Virus record (IMG/VR): IMGVR_UViG_3300047387_000077
Coordinates: 1 to 33,205 of that record
Strand: one strand, 5' to 3'
Origin: a virus
DNA: 33,205 nt
Below, piece after piece: positions 13,401-23,200 of the stretch. The translations under genes and the position numbers were made by a program. Under the pieces are notes generated by a model. That model was not told the DNA's origin, made no database searches, and worked only from the letters and a program-made list of their open reading frames with translations. The stretch's first letter is position 1. Every line of letters begins with the position of its first letter.

Positions 13401-15935
13401 AGCATCCAGGAAAGTCACCTCGACATGGTCAGGGTGTCCGTTGCCTTCTTTTATCTCCTTGATGTCTAAGGTGATGTTTGCGTCGGCAGCGGCTTGTCTT
13501 AAGAACTTACCATTGCGAACTTGAGTGATGATTTGTTTCTTGTTTTTCCCGAACGCATCTTCTCTTGTTTTTGTCATCGCAAATCCTATTGCTGATTCTT
13601 CAGATACAGCTTTGCGTCTATAGGTATTTATAACGTCACCATTTGGTGAAATAACTTTGACTTCAAACGAATCAAATTGCTTAAGCCCAGACTTCTTAGT
13701 CCCTCTTTTATACTTAGTAGCCTGAAACTGATAATTGTCGATGTTAACTTTATCATCAAATTTGATAACATTAGCTTTGACAGAATCTTCACGAGCATCC
13801 CTTGCTTTTCGTATTGTGCTATTAAATACTTTATCTACTTCACGCATCATAGCTTTGCTATCTTCAAAAGATACCCCTGCCTTTTTAAATGCTTCTTCTA
13901 GTTTTCCTTCAGAAACTCCTCGATAAAGGTCAGTCCCGCTAAGTTCTTTAACTTGCTTCGCAAACTCTTTGTTAATCTTAACCTTATACTTAGTGGCAGC
14001 GTTCATCAAGAACCCTAAGCCCTTTTCAAACTTAGCACCTGCCCCCGCCATGCTCATCTGTTCAAGACCACTAATCTCATCATAGGCATCTATAGGAGTA
14101 TACTTTCCTGATACTGTCTCAGGGTTCTTCCCTGACATTCTGAAAGTTTGGTTGTCTTTAAATACTGAATTACTAACAGACAATACCTCATCGAGCATAG
14201 AGGACTCTTGAGGTTTAAACCCAAGTATCTTAGCAATTAACTCTTTAAACTTTGTGTATACAGTCGCAGGTTTCTTGCCTTTAGTGATTGTGATTGAGGC
14301 TAGTTCTCTTTGGAACTGAGGGTCCATGAAAGCCTGTGTGATAAACTCATGGATGTTACCAAGGCCATATTGAGCACCTTTACCCATAACCTCATCAGGA
14401 ACTCCGGCAGCCCCTTTCTTACCTCCCTGACGTAATAGTGCTGATTGCCCCAGCCGATCTACCGCTGTTAAGTATAGATCTCCCAGTTCTCGAAGCGAAG
14501 TGGGAACTTGCTCCCCCTTCGTATTCTCACCTGTTTTTACTAGTTTTCTTAGTTCGTTTAAGTATGCAGTCCCCTTAACAGCTTTTCCTTTTCCGTCCCT
14601 AACGTAAAAATTCTTATATATAATATCAGTAGAAAGAGAGTGGATATACTCATGAACTACTGTTGATAACTTATCATTGTCATAAAGGTGCACACGAGAG
14701 TTATATTCGTTCCGTGAGGACACAGCATTAGGAGAGTAATACGCCCTTCCTTCTTTTCCTACTTCTATATCAACCTTCCCTAAGGTATCTCCAAACCTAT
14801 CTCTTAATGTTTTTAATAGATTAACCTGATTTAAAGTATCTTTGTTATAGGTCCCTTTTCCTTCATCTATTGAAGAAATGATTCTATCAATAAACCCTAA
14901 AGATCCCGTTTCTCCTTCAACTCGGAACTTACTAAGCTCAATTACAGCAGAGTCATCATTACTCGCTTTTGTTATATAATTATATACATCCTCAGCGCTA
15001 GCTTTACGTCCTCCTGCGCCTGCTGTAGCGAAATCTAATCGCCCTGTAGTTTCATCAATAATGAAGTCATCTAGTGTTAGTCCCTTCTCTGTTATGAATT
15101 CCTCCATCTCCTCCGGGGTCGATTTCATAGAAGACTGCCCTCTAATACCTGTCAGGGGATCATCAAGCTTCCCATAATCAAACTTAACAGCATCCTCACT
15201 GCCTTCTGCAATCGCCTCATCCACAGCGTCTTCTGGTGATTTGCCCTCCGCAATCTTCTTGTTACGGTTCTTAATCATTTTCACCCCAGAGATAAACGGA
15301 GCAAGGATTGCCCCTACGCCTGCCTCAATAAAGACTCCCTCTAAGGCGTTCTTAAAGCGGCCTTCAATCTCCCCGTCTTCGTCAGACGCTTTGAGATACT
15401 CTGTGACTGGGTTTTGTAAGTCTGGGTATTGATACAACAGGTTACTGAGGCGTTCTTCCTGTGCATCAAACATTAAGAAGTCTGCTGCTACCCCTGCCGC
15501 TAAGCCATCCCCGAAACGTCTTAACTTCGTATTCTTTGCAAGCTTACGTGCTTCTTGGTGAGACAATTTACCCCCTCGAGCAATCTTGTTAGCGACGTTT
15601 GCTCCTAGATACTTCCTAGCGTTAGCTAAACGGCCTACTTTCCCTAATACACCTATACCAGGAACAAACCCTGTAGCGAACTGTGACATTCCCTCTATGA
15701 AACCACCCGCCATTGTATTGGAGGTGCCTAGTAAGCGTGTGTCGTAGTCGGGAAGCATATCGCCTACCACAAAGTCGGCGAAGTCGTATAGCCCTTTGAC
15801 GCCTCCCTCAACACCTCGAAAGGGTGCTGCAAGTGTGTCTGATAAAGAAAAGAACTCCTGCTCTGGGGTTTCATCGTCCAGTGAGCGAGCGCCTGTGCTA
15901 ATAAACGCGTCAAGTGAAGTGGGATCTATAGCCAT
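10455..15935 (-). CDS. Giant internal virion / DNA-ejection protein (gp16-like) with zinc-metallopeptidase signature
   Basis: An 1826-aa protein, longer than T7 gp16 (1318 aa), at the gp16 position. Near residues 84-100 there is a Gly-rich hydrophobic stretch (ATGFVPGIGVLGKVG). A zincin motif, HEYIH, lies at 428-432, and a second conserved block, NIHEFITQAFMDPQFQ, starts at 527 with Glu530 as plausible third ligand. This is the pattern of metallopeptidase modules in large polyvalent phage proteins. The C-terminal third carries hydrophobic segments (MSVATTASLIYVLASQ) and conserved blocks PFVRTPTNIL and RLDPMATMLGI typical of podoviral ejection proteins. It would be packaged inside the capsid and injected to build the trans-envelope channel. 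No transglycosylase domain was seen here; a muralytic domain is in the preceding gene. The start lies 18 bases after that gene, with leader ACTAAAACAAAAC. Confidence 0.9.
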   Translation of the reverse strand: MAIDPTSLDAFISTGARSLDDETPEQEFFSLSDTLAAPFRGVEGGVKGLYDFADFVVGDMLPDYDTRLLGTSNTMAGGFIEGMSQFATGFVPGIGVLGKVGRLANARKYLGANVANKIARGGKLSHQEARKLAKNTKLRRFGDGLAAGVAADFLMFDAQEERLSNLLYQYPDLQNPVTEYLKASDEDGEIEGRFKNALEGVFIEAGVGAILAPFISGVKMIKNRNKKIAEGKSPEDAVDEAIAEGSEDAVKFDYGKLDDPLTGIRGQSSMKSTPEEMEEFITEKGLTLDDFIIDETTGRLDFATAGAGGRKASAEDVYNYITKASNDDSAVIELSKFRVEGETGSLGFIDRIISSIDEGKGTYNKDTLNQVNLLKTLRDRFGDTLGKVDIEVGKEGRAYYSPNAVSSRNEYNSRVHLYDNDKLSTVVHEYIHSLSTDIIYKNFYVRDGKGKAVKGTAYLNELRKLVKTGENTKGEQVPTSLRELGDLYLTAVDRLGQSALLRQGGKKGAAGVPDEVMGKGAQYGLGNIHEFITQAFMDPQFQRELASITITKGKKPATVYTKFKELIAKILGFKPQESSMLDEVLSVSNSVFKDNQTFRMSGKNPETVSGKYTPIDAYDEISGLEQMSMAGAGAKFEKGLGFLMNAATKYKVKINKEFAKQVKELSGTDLYRGVSEGKLEEAFKKAGVSFEDSKAMMREVDKVFNSTIRKARDAREDSVKANVIKFDDKVNIDNYQFQATKYKRGTKKSGLKQFDSFEVKVISPNGDVINTYRRKAVSEESAIGFAMTKTREDAFGKNKKQIITQVRNGKFLRQAAADANITLDIKEIKEGNGHPDHVEVTFLDASQKEINLRNLPDNIQRETELYLKSRGGKVKAVNPQDEVPIGRVVDKDGNPMDPATSDPEAYEDALTDVIKRALKDAGPGGGVDAIKGVIRTISEEKDFITIARALAGEQIEFLSKEAKIPKTSADELLNPKQSVERINAELSDAFGVNPHNVQKMVKELEAKGEKLEGVFDEILKDQLAIKMLNNIIGENVHNLAKEASDLLKKTQKNADPELLDMYDAKYAQVLQQMELMVSTQRLWGLYGRYPSLALLQRKFVYGDVKSKRFDSSLQQLQEQSMEAIQAYKSDRRGSMGQQKLLQLILTARTADGIEAGLNKIAKQSMGKRMFDVVREYWINSLLSGISTFNINMIGSAITYGLRTLERAGGAALTGDFELARATLRYAFDTHAIMDSFDLAVRAAKSGEAISIPNSRQFDDAKDSMNAIQSDREGAFGSAINTIGTIVRLPSRGLLTGDELFKAMSYRSYVMTELALKGKAKGLTGKQLGEYVHKGVNAHITETGRVFNEKNLVMTAKELADKKNLRFSERETFVTNYIKKQKEEKRFITDDGVEVDYGNRGALSARAEQGAKINTHTQDSENSIVKGLSNIIVQNPWMTAIVPFVRTPTNILSFGVERSPFGLPMHFTRMMSSKYREGLAKGTRTERAEIRGKMAMSVATTASLIYVLASQDSSKMISGYGPREKNARKAWELDNQPYSIKIGDRIHSYQRLDPMATMLGIVADINEGLEYNEFDDKDMGTIFGVLALAFSNNITNKSYVQGIDNLFKVLKDPVNNTERFIGSIAGGFVPNFANQTMNVQEDRPLREVRGIMDYMIKRTPGLEGKLPPRYNFLGDVETLESSGGVKGLVDPIYSKDAAKNIVDYELGNLGVGFGKPATKLRQGFEDLEMRDYYNPDTGQQAYARLMELVGTKKLGGKTLRDRLAMMFKDKRYQAMPDADPRDPTASASPKAKAIRRLLSAYNAAAKKQVLEENPELYQRYVDSYKAQ

Positions 15936-15953
15936 GTTTTGTTTTAGTATGTA

Positions 15954-18900
15954 TTAAGGTATTTGAGGAGGGCGATTAACAACAGTAAGATTGTCCACGT
16001 CTCCTCGATTAAGTTGTTTCATCAGTTTCTTAACTATCTTAGGCCACTGTGCGTTAGTCTTATTGACGTCATTATCAGCGCCTACGGGGGAATATTTTGT
16101 GGCTATTTCATCTACAGTAGTCAGGCCCTTGTATGGCCCGTTAGGATTAGCCAGTGTCTTAGCCATGTGGTTAATAGAGTCTTCAACCTTCGGAAAGGTT
16201 CTTACGATGTCCCCATCGGTCACTCCCATTGCATTCCTTTTGGTTCTAAATGCGCTGGATTTGCCATGCCCCGTCTCCATGATTGCTATTGCCATCAGGA
16301 ACGCTGGGTCAACATTATACTTAGCGCCTGCCTTCTCAAAGGAAGATTTTAAGTTCTGGATAGGTTTTCCTATCTTACTGTCCTTAGGAATAGTTAGTGT
16401 GTTAGTAGCGCCCTGTTGTTCTAGAGGTAACTGTAGTTGTTCTTCTGTAGATATTCTTGTGCCTACTTTAACGTCCGTGGGTTCGGAAGGGTCTTCTCCT
16501 TCTATTGTAGATACCTTTGTGTCTACTTTTAGGTCCCCCAGGCTTGGGACTGTAGGGACTTTAAATGGAGCCTTACGTTCTGGTTTGGTTTCTATGGTTT
16601 CCCTAAGAGGTTTGTCTTCCCTTTCAATTGTCTGTTGAAGCTTCTTGACTCTTTCAGGTGTGGTCTCTCCTTGGTAATACTCAAGCCCCCGCTTTTGTGC
16701 TTCATCAATAGTATCTACAGAAACGCCTAGCTTATCTGCGATTGGTTGTAGTTCTTCTTTATTTTCGTAATTGAGAATTGTAAGCGCTCTTCCGTCTGTG
16801 TTCTCACCCAGAAGTTCATTCTCAAAGAAAGATACGCCATCAGTGGTTTCTCCCGTGATGTCTACGCCTTCTGGGATGCTTCCTTTTTCCATCGATTTTA
16901 AAACCTCAAAGGTATTGTATCCTGCTAACCTTCTACTGCTTAAGATTGCTTTAGCTGCTAGGTCCAGTTGAATTTTAGCATTTGTCCTTTGTGCATCACT
17001 GGGGGCTATAAACCCTAGATTAGAAGTATACTGAGTCAAGAAGTGATCATAATCAGATTTGAGGTATTTTTTAGTTTTATCATAGTTGCTTCTGACAACC
17101 TCAAACAAAATCTTTGCGTCTCTTTTCTGGTAAGCCCCATTAGCTAGGCCTGCTGTGAACGAATCAATTTCCGTCATCACATCGTTGGCCGCATAAGCGT
17201 TTCCTAATATTTGAGACCCTGATACTTTGCCTTGGGTCATAAGTTCAGGTTGTGTCCTTATTGCCGATAAAGCAGATCCTCCAACAAAAATATCAGAATA
17301 CCCTTCTACAGGCCTATCACGCCTTCTTCGTCCTTTAGAAAGACTCAATTTTTTTAAGTCTTCTTTCCTGGCCGTTTGAAGGTCAGTAATACGCTCTGGT
17401 CTCTCTCCTTCTTCTTTTATTGCCGCTGCCCTCTCATCCAGTTCCTTCTTGTTCTCAGTTATAAGACTTTTGAACTCAGTCTTGATCTCTTCGAGAAGCC
17501 TTGTGCGTTCAGAGAGAAGTGCCTCATCTAATATATTCTGCTTACTTTCTAATGTCCTCTCGTCCGAAATATTGTAAGTTTTATCTCCTATGGAAAGCGA
17601 CTCGCCTCCTTCGGCATCAAAAAGTCTTTCCTGTAGGTCAGTCATGAATGAATTGAAATCCCTTTTGAACTTCCCAATCATTTCAATGGTTTTGCTCTGA
17701 GGAGGGCCAACATCAAAACCACCTGTCACTAAATCTCCTTTTTCAAGTTCAACAAACCCTTTGATTAGTCCGTAAGCAGGGTCTTCCTCTTTGATCCCAT
17801 TACTTTTAATAAACTCATCTGCCTCTTTCTGGAGCTCTTGCAAACCTTGATTCTGGAAAGACACAAGACTGTCTGTGCCTGACCTGCCTGCTACCTTCCT
17901 TATTGTGGCTACTCCTCGGTCTCTTGCTGTTGCTTCTTTTTGTCTACTTACCCTGAAAGCCTCCGAGGTCAATGCCTGCTCGTCCCCATCTGTTATATTC
18001 TTAATCTCATCTTCTAGCTTTTCTTGATACTCTTGCTTCTCTGCATAAGAAAGATCCCGATATTCTTCAGAGTCAAACAGCTTATCAAACTCCTTCGCTT
18101 TCTCATTCTTAAACAAAGTATCTTCAGTTATTCTCTCCTTGCGCTCTTCAATTTCTTTATCCTCAAGCTCATCTTGTAGGTTGTTGTAGTAACTGTCCCC
18201 AACAGGATCATAAGACCTAAGGGGCTCATTGCCTACCTTGATGCCCGACTCAGCAAGCTCTTCAAGTTTTACCTGAGCTAGTCCTGGCTTCATTGAGTTT
18301 AGCCAACTTTGTAAGACTAGCTTCTGGTCAGCAGCGGTAAGTGGTCCTGTTTTTGTCCAAGCTTCTTGATACCTAGCATTCCGTTCTTGTGTGCTCATTG
18401 ACGCGGCCTTGCCATCAAGAGTAGGGACTTTCATATCTGAAAGCGTTGAAACCCGACTCAGCGCCTTAGCTGCCTGAGGGATAAGCACTCCGTTCTTGTG
18501 GCTGTCCGAAGCTTCCTTTGCGATCTGCACACTTGCCCGGTTACGGTAGTCTGTTGTGCTACGCATGAACCCAGCGAGCATCAGTGGGTCAGACATTGTG
18601 TCTTGGTTAGCCTCCTTGAATTGTGTGGTAAGGCCCTCAATAAACTCATTGATCTGCATTGGGCTCGGTTTACGTCCTTTAATAACTACCTGGTCTTCAA
18701 TATACTGAGCTTTGTTCTCCTCAATAAAAGCCATATACTCATCGGCCTTGTCTGCCCCTATGAGTTCCTTAGCGTATATCTCTGCGACTGGGTTAAGCTC
18801 GTAGCCTTCGCCGCGTAGCTTACTGTTGAACTTCTCTTCGCTCTTAAGTCTTTGTGCTGCTAACTCCTTTTCCTTCTCAGTCATCTGAGCAAAGTCGAGC

Positions 18901-19145
18901 CCGAACATAGTCTTTTGGAGGTCTGTTGTGGCTTGTTGGGCTTGCCCATACGCTTTGATTGCTGGATTTATCTGCCCTAGCGTTGCTGCTAGTTTCCCCA
19001 GAGACGTCTGTGAGGCAGGCACAGGGTCCTGCACTGCCACTGAATACTGCCCTGCCTGAAAGGGTTTTCCTGTGATCGCAGGAGCGCTCAAGTTGAATGG
19101 CACCTGCTCACGGTCTGGCTTGGTAAATAAATCTCTGCGTGTCAT
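15954..19145 (-). CDS. Internal virion protein (gp15-like) with C-terminal glucosaminidase-like domain
   Basis: A 1063-aa ejection protein, longer than T7 gp15 (747 aa). Most of it is charged and helical, with extensive Glu/Lys-rich stretches between residues 330 and 620. From about residue 925 to 1050 there is a peptidoglycan-hydrolase domain of the glucosaminidase (GH73/FlgJ) type: VDPAFLMAIAIMETGHG with candidate catalytic Glu957, then RTKRNAMGV and a WPKIVKKLMKQL end. A Pro/Thr-rich linker with two similar DTKVSTIEG / DVKVGTRIS segments precedes it. In T7 the muralytic domain sits at the N-terminus of gp16, so here it has moved to a different ejection protein. The gene's ATG overlaps the preceding TAA by one base. 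Confidence 0.9.
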   Translation of the reverse strand: MTRRDLFTKPDREQVPFNLSAPAITGKPFQAGQYSVAVQDPVPASQTSLGKLAATLGQINPAIKAYGQAQQATTDLQKTMFGLDFAQMTEKEKELAAQRLKSEEKFNSKLRGEGYELNPVAEIYAKELIGADKADEYMAFIEENKAQYIEDQVVIKGRKPSPMQINEFIEGLTTQFKEANQDTMSDPLMLAGFMRSTTDYRNRASVQIAKEASDSHKNGVLIPQAAKALSRVSTLSDMKVPTLDGKAASMSTQERNARYQEAWTKTGPLTAADQKLVLQSWLNSMKPGLAQVKLEELAESGIKVGNEPLRSYDPVGDSYYNNLQDELEDKEIEERKERITEDTLFKNEKAKEFDKLFDSEEYRDLSYAEKQEYQEKLEDEIKNITDGDEQALTSEAFRVSRQKEATARDRGVATIRKVAGRSGTDSLVSFQNQGLQELQKEADEFIKSNGIKEEDPAYGLIKGFVELEKGDLVTGGFDVGPPQSKTIEMIGKFKRDFNSFMTDLQERLFDAEGGESLSIGDKTYNISDERTLESKQNILDEALLSERTRLLEEIKTEFKSLITENKKELDERAAAIKEEGERPERITDLQTARKEDLKKLSLSKGRRRRDRPVEGYSDIFVGGSALSAIRTQPELMTQGKVSGSQILGNAYAANDVMTEIDSFTAGLANGAYQKRDAKILFEVVRSNYDKTKKYLKSDYDHFLTQYTSNLGFIAPSDAQRTNAKIQLDLAAKAILSSRRLAGYNTFEVLKSMEKGSIPEGVDITGETTDGVSFFENELLGENTDGRALTILNYENKEELQPIADKLGVSVDTIDEAQKRGLEYYQGETTPERVKKLQQTIEREDKPLRETIETKPERKAPFKVPTVPSLGDLKVDTKVSTIEGEDPSEPTDVKVGTRISTEEQLQLPLEQQGATNTLTIPKDSKIGKPIQNLKSSFEKAGAKYNVDPAFLMAIAIMETGHGKSSAFRTKRNAMGVTDGDIVRTFPKVEDSINHMAKTLANPNGPYKGLTTVDEIATKYSPVGADNDVNKTNAQWPKIVKKLMKQLNRGDVDNLTVVNRPPQIP

Positions 19146-19777
19146 TAATTAGTAGTTGTTGTAGGTGCTGAAGGAAGTTGGCGTGCCTGTAGACGCTTAG
19201 CATCGGCATATGTCCCAAGGCTTGTCGTGGCTGCCCCTAGCATTGTCCCAAGGACGTTAGGAGTAGCGATAGGCTTGTTGATGTTGATGTAGTTCTGTTG
19301 TGTTTGGAGTCCAAGGTCCCGAGCTCGCATCTCATAGGCCTGGTCAGCCAGGTATTGATTCTGTTGGATTGCATAGTTGTGCTCACCTACCTGCCTCTCT
19401 AGGTCTCTCATCTCTGACAAGAAACTTGCAGACCCAAGGCTTATGCCTCCCTCGGCGGCTGCTACTTCCTTACGTGCCATGGCCTCCATGCTTGCCCGGT
19501 TGGCCGCTGAGACCTCCTGGGCGAGCCTTAGCGACTCAGTGGCTTGTTGTTTACGCATCGCAGATACCTGCTGACTGTATCGAGCGTTCTCAGCAATCGT
19601 GGCGCGTTTCTGAGCCTCGGCTTGCATCGAAGCCTGTTGACCCTGAGCGCCAATTGTAAGCATGCCCTGAGCAAGTGGCCCAAGGAGCGACATGGCCCCT
19701 GCTGCGGTAGCCGCCGTCCCTGTGACTGTCCCACCGAGAAGTGCTGTCCCTACTGCTCCGAATAATGGTAAACACAT
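19145..19777 (-). CDS. Internal virion protein (gp14-like)
   Basis: A 210-aa Ala/Gln-rich protein in the gp14 position. The N-terminus is hydrophobic and Gly/Ala-rich (LFGAVGTALLGGTVTGTAAT, residues 5-24), followed by a long helical region rich in Ala, Gln, Met and Glu (AEAQKRATIAENARYSQQ). This is the usual shape of gp14-type ejection proteins that insert into the outer membrane. The C-terminus is Thr-rich. It is packed between the gp13-like gene (6 bases) and the gp15-like gene (1-base overlap). The assignment rests on composition, size and order rather than catalytic motifs. Confidence 0.85.
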   Translation of the reverse strand: MCLPLFGAVGTALLGGTVTGTAATAAGAMSLLGPLAQGMLTIGAQGQQASMQAEAQKRATIAENARYSQQVSAMRKQQATESLRLAQEVSAANRASMEAMARKEVAAAEGGISLGSASFLSEMRDLERQVGEHNYAIQQNQYLADQAYEMRARDLGLQTQQNYININKPIATPNVLGTMLGAATTSLGTYADAKRLQARQLPSAPTTTTN

Positions 19778-19783
19778 ATTAGT

Positions 19784-20251
19784 CTAGTTTGTTGTAATGA
19801 TAAATTCGTAAAATGAATGTGACGAGATCTCTACCTCTTGTAGAAACTTAGCGCCACAGAACTTCAGCCAGCGTATGGCTTGTTTGTTGTCTTTAAGGAC
19901 CACGTTAGAGGTGATCCCAAAGGGCTTGGAAAGGTGTTGGACCCAGGCTCGAGATGCCCGGACGAAATGCTTCTTGTGCTTGGTGACATCAGGTGTTCCA
20001 AGCATCCATATATAACCACCATCCTCAGCTTTCCCTGAGCCAAACATAGCGAACGGCTCTTTGTCCGGCCCAAGTGCCGTGTAGGTCTTATAGTCAAGCG
20101 TAAGGGCAATGCTGAGCGCTTCCTTAGGGCTATGGCCCAAAAGCTCACACTCGAGGGCGTCGTGGAACCGTAAGCGATCCTTTAGGTAATTCGCATGGGC
20201 CATTGTTGCTGGAACAATAGAACAATCACCATAGGCTTTCTTAGGCTCCAT
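19784..20251 (-). CDS. Internal virion protein A / gp13-like, acetyltransferase-type fold (tentative)
   Basis: A 155-aa protein starting MEPKKAYGDCSIVPATMAHA. I chose the ATG at 20251, which overlaps the tail tube B gene by 11 bases, over one at 20320 that would overlap by 80. The sequence has the look of GNAT-like phage proteins: an N-terminal helix with LKDRLRFHD, a strand pair with TYTALGPDKEPFAMFGSG, GYIWMLGTPDV, and a final strand region (KFCGAKFLQEVEIS). T7 gp13-like proteins at this position help assemble the internal core. Whether any acetyl-CoA binding survives cannot be told, and no clear Q/RxxGxG/A loop is visible. Confidence 0.75.
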   Translation of the reverse strand: MEPKKAYGDCSIVPATMAHANYLKDRLRFHDALECELLGHSPKEALSIALTLDYKTYTALGPDKEPFAMFGSGKAEDGGYIWMLGTPDVTKHKKHFVRASRAWVQHLSKPFGITSNVVLKDNKQAIRWLKFCGAKFLQEVEISSHSFYEFIITTN

Positions 20252-23200
20252 ATCGACTTGATCGTGTGTGCAAGAAGGATTCAAACTCAGCAGACTGGAA
20301 GTTACTAGGCTTGGTGCCATCGTTCTCCAGTTTAATCTCTACGTTTTCACTAGAGGTAAACACAGGGGCCCTAAAGAATCCGTCTTTGAGCTCCGTGCGT
20401 AGTGAGCTCCCGGTGCCCGTGAACGACTCAGGGAACTCGTTAGTATACTGTGCTCGTTTATCTGGTGTCACCTTGATCTTATAGTCTGAGGTTTGCGTAT
20501 GGTAAAGCGATAGGTTCTTGATGAACTGCTTGGCCGAAGCGTTAGGTGTCCGGGCTTGGCCTGCCTGGGCCTTAAAGATCTGCTCAGAGAACGTGTAAGA
20601 ACTGGTGAACTTAAATCCAACCCAAACTGCTGTAAAGGCAGGAACGAAGCCAGCAGTAGACAGTGTAATTCTTCCTGATGAATCTGTTGTAGTAGGAACA
20701 AATACTCCCCGGTCTGTGTAAACAGTAAACGAAGTTGGAACAGTAAAAGGCGCAGGGGGAGGTGTAGGGGTTAAAGAAAACCCAGACATAGAGGACCTTA
20801 GTGGCCTAGTGGCACCTCCCGTAAACGTAGGGAAAGTAATTTTATTATTATATACCATCCCAGGGAAACGCATGTCTAAGTGTGTAACATTGTCATCTGA
20901 GGAGGTTACAAGAGATGTGGTGACAGCACTTCCATTAAGAGCGTGTGTAGCAAGCCCTTCGTCTTCCCCATCAAAGTTAAGAGGCATATTGAGGATGTAA
21001 GTTTCCCCAGCAGTGTCATTGGTAGCAACAATATACAAAGTCGAGTCGATGAACTCAAAGCCCTTAATGTTTACCCCAAAGTCCCACTTGAACCATGAAC
21101 TCAACACCTTCTTGTTCTCACTAAAGAAGTAACGATACATGTAAAGGGTCTGGTCTTCGTCTTTGGATAAGATCCCTAGTAGGTTTTCTGAGAGTGACCC
21201 AGAGAAATACGTGATGTCCTTAGGGATATACCTGGGGACTTGCTCAGTGATCTCGTTGGACTCATAGACGTCTGTGGTCTTGTTGAGTGAAAACTCTCTG
21301 ATGCCTGTGTTGTTCCCTAAGTCAAATGGATAATAAATATATGAACCGACAGACACAGGGTCGGTCTCATTGTTATACTCGAAGTTCGTGATGGGCTTTA
21401 CTGAGACCGTGCGTGGCGTCAGTAGGTCTTCGCCTTTGAGAACAAACTGCCCATTCTTTGAGAACAAGATAAGGTTTTCTTGGGATGCAGCAGCCGCCGT
21501 AATGTCAGTGACTCGGTCAGACTCGACAATGACGTCAATCGGGTCCGAGTCAAGAAGGGTTGTGACTGTTGTTCGACCAAAGTTATACTCAAAGATCCCC
21601 TTGTCATTCACTCGGCCTAGCCCGGCTTCGGAAAGTATTACGTTACTACCACAGACAAACCCTAAGCGATTCTTAAAGAACACACTGTTCTGGATTGTTT
21701 GGTCAGAAAACGATGCGAACGGATTACTTATTTCATCACCTACACTGCGCAGTGCAGTCTTAAGGTGTTCCAACTTAAATTCATTTAGCCCTGTGTTAGT
21801 GATAAACAAAGGTAAGCTTGTTTCCTTGTAATTAAGAAGAATGTCAGGAGCAACGGTCTCAACCCACGAGCCTGGCCCGATCTCTTGGTTCTCATCGTCT
21901 GTTTTAAACTCGACGTAGTAGTCGTCAGCAGCAAGCTCACCATCCCCGCGCACCTTGACCCGGAAGCCGTTCTTAGCAAACAACGGGAGATCAGTGATTG
22001 CGCCTACTTCTTTATAGACGGCTCCGAGTGCTCCGCCTCCAAGTCCGTCCTTAGCTTTTATCGTGAAGTCACTTTGCTCGTTGTTGCTAGAATCTAACTT
22101 ACGTTTAAGAACAATCAAGTTGCCCTCACGGGTCAATGTAAACTCGGCGTTTGTTCCTGCGCCTATCCCAGGGAACCTGTCTTCAAATCCACCGAATCCG
22201 CTGGGTATATGCCCAGATGATCCTCCATAGTTAGGGTCCAAAGTAGTATGGTGCCCTCTTTGTAAAACTTCAGTAATTCTAGTAGTGTCCGCGTGGTAAC
22301 TTTTACCAGTGTTTTCCGAGTAAATAGTTACATGCTTGGTGTTATCATATTGCGTCACTCCTCCTAAACCCGGAGACTCTTCTAAGGTCACTGTAATAGA
22401 GACAGTCGCCCCTACGTCTGAAACAGCTAAAGACCCTGGTTTTTGGAAGTTTATAATACGACCTATGTCTTCAATAGACGCAGCGGATATAGTTCCATTT
22501 GCATCTGCTGTTACTTTGACAGTTGTGTCTCCAGCCGATCCAAGGCCTATATTATATGACACCCCACCTATTGACTTAGTCGTAGGATACGAAAAGACTT
22601 TATAAATATCTTGATTTACATACCCAGAACCACCACCCCCAGTTACAGAAACATTACTCGTTGAACTAAGTGTATACTTAAATCTACCAGATCTTTTATA
22701 AGTTAATGTCAACTGTGCAGTAGCAGGTGTCTTTGAGCTATAGTTAACCTCAAGCGAATATTCTTTCTCGTAGTCTCCTTGCTTCACAAAGATCAGCGCT
22801 TCTTTATCTAACGAAGAAGAACGCGTAGTTTGATCTACTGAAACGGTGGAGCTTCTGTTGATGAGAAACGTCCCGTCAGCCACTGTTGTAGCCCTAAGTG
22901 TGTCCCGTGCGTTGGTGGTGCTTGCTGATACATCTAGATAAGTCCCAGCAGTCGTGTAGCCTCCTGTGGCGTCATTGATAGTCGCCTCGTCCCCACTAAG
23001 CACGTTGTAAGCGTGGAACTTAGTGCCATCGTGGATGAGAACATAGCGCTCAGTTTCACTTCGGTTAACAAAGTGAATAAAGCTGTCCGCTGAGATCGCT
23101 GCGTCAGTCCCAAAGAGTTTCTTAACAAACCTAGTGCCGTTGCGTTTTGTTAATCCATCAACAACACTACTCATGAAGTTAACCTGATCGTCGCATTGTC

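Noticed and set aside
15991-16638. Long plus-strand ORF (215 aa) opposite the gp15-like gene
   Set aside because: Antisense to a well-supported gene, with Ser/Leu-rich composition typical of a shadow frame. The same applies to plus-strand ORFs at 27439-28071, 12823-13221, 21370-21831 and 26519-26899.
20252-20320. Upstream start for the gp13-like gene at 20320
   Set aside because: It would overlap tail tube B by 80 bases and adds Ser/Leu-rich sequence unlike the rest.
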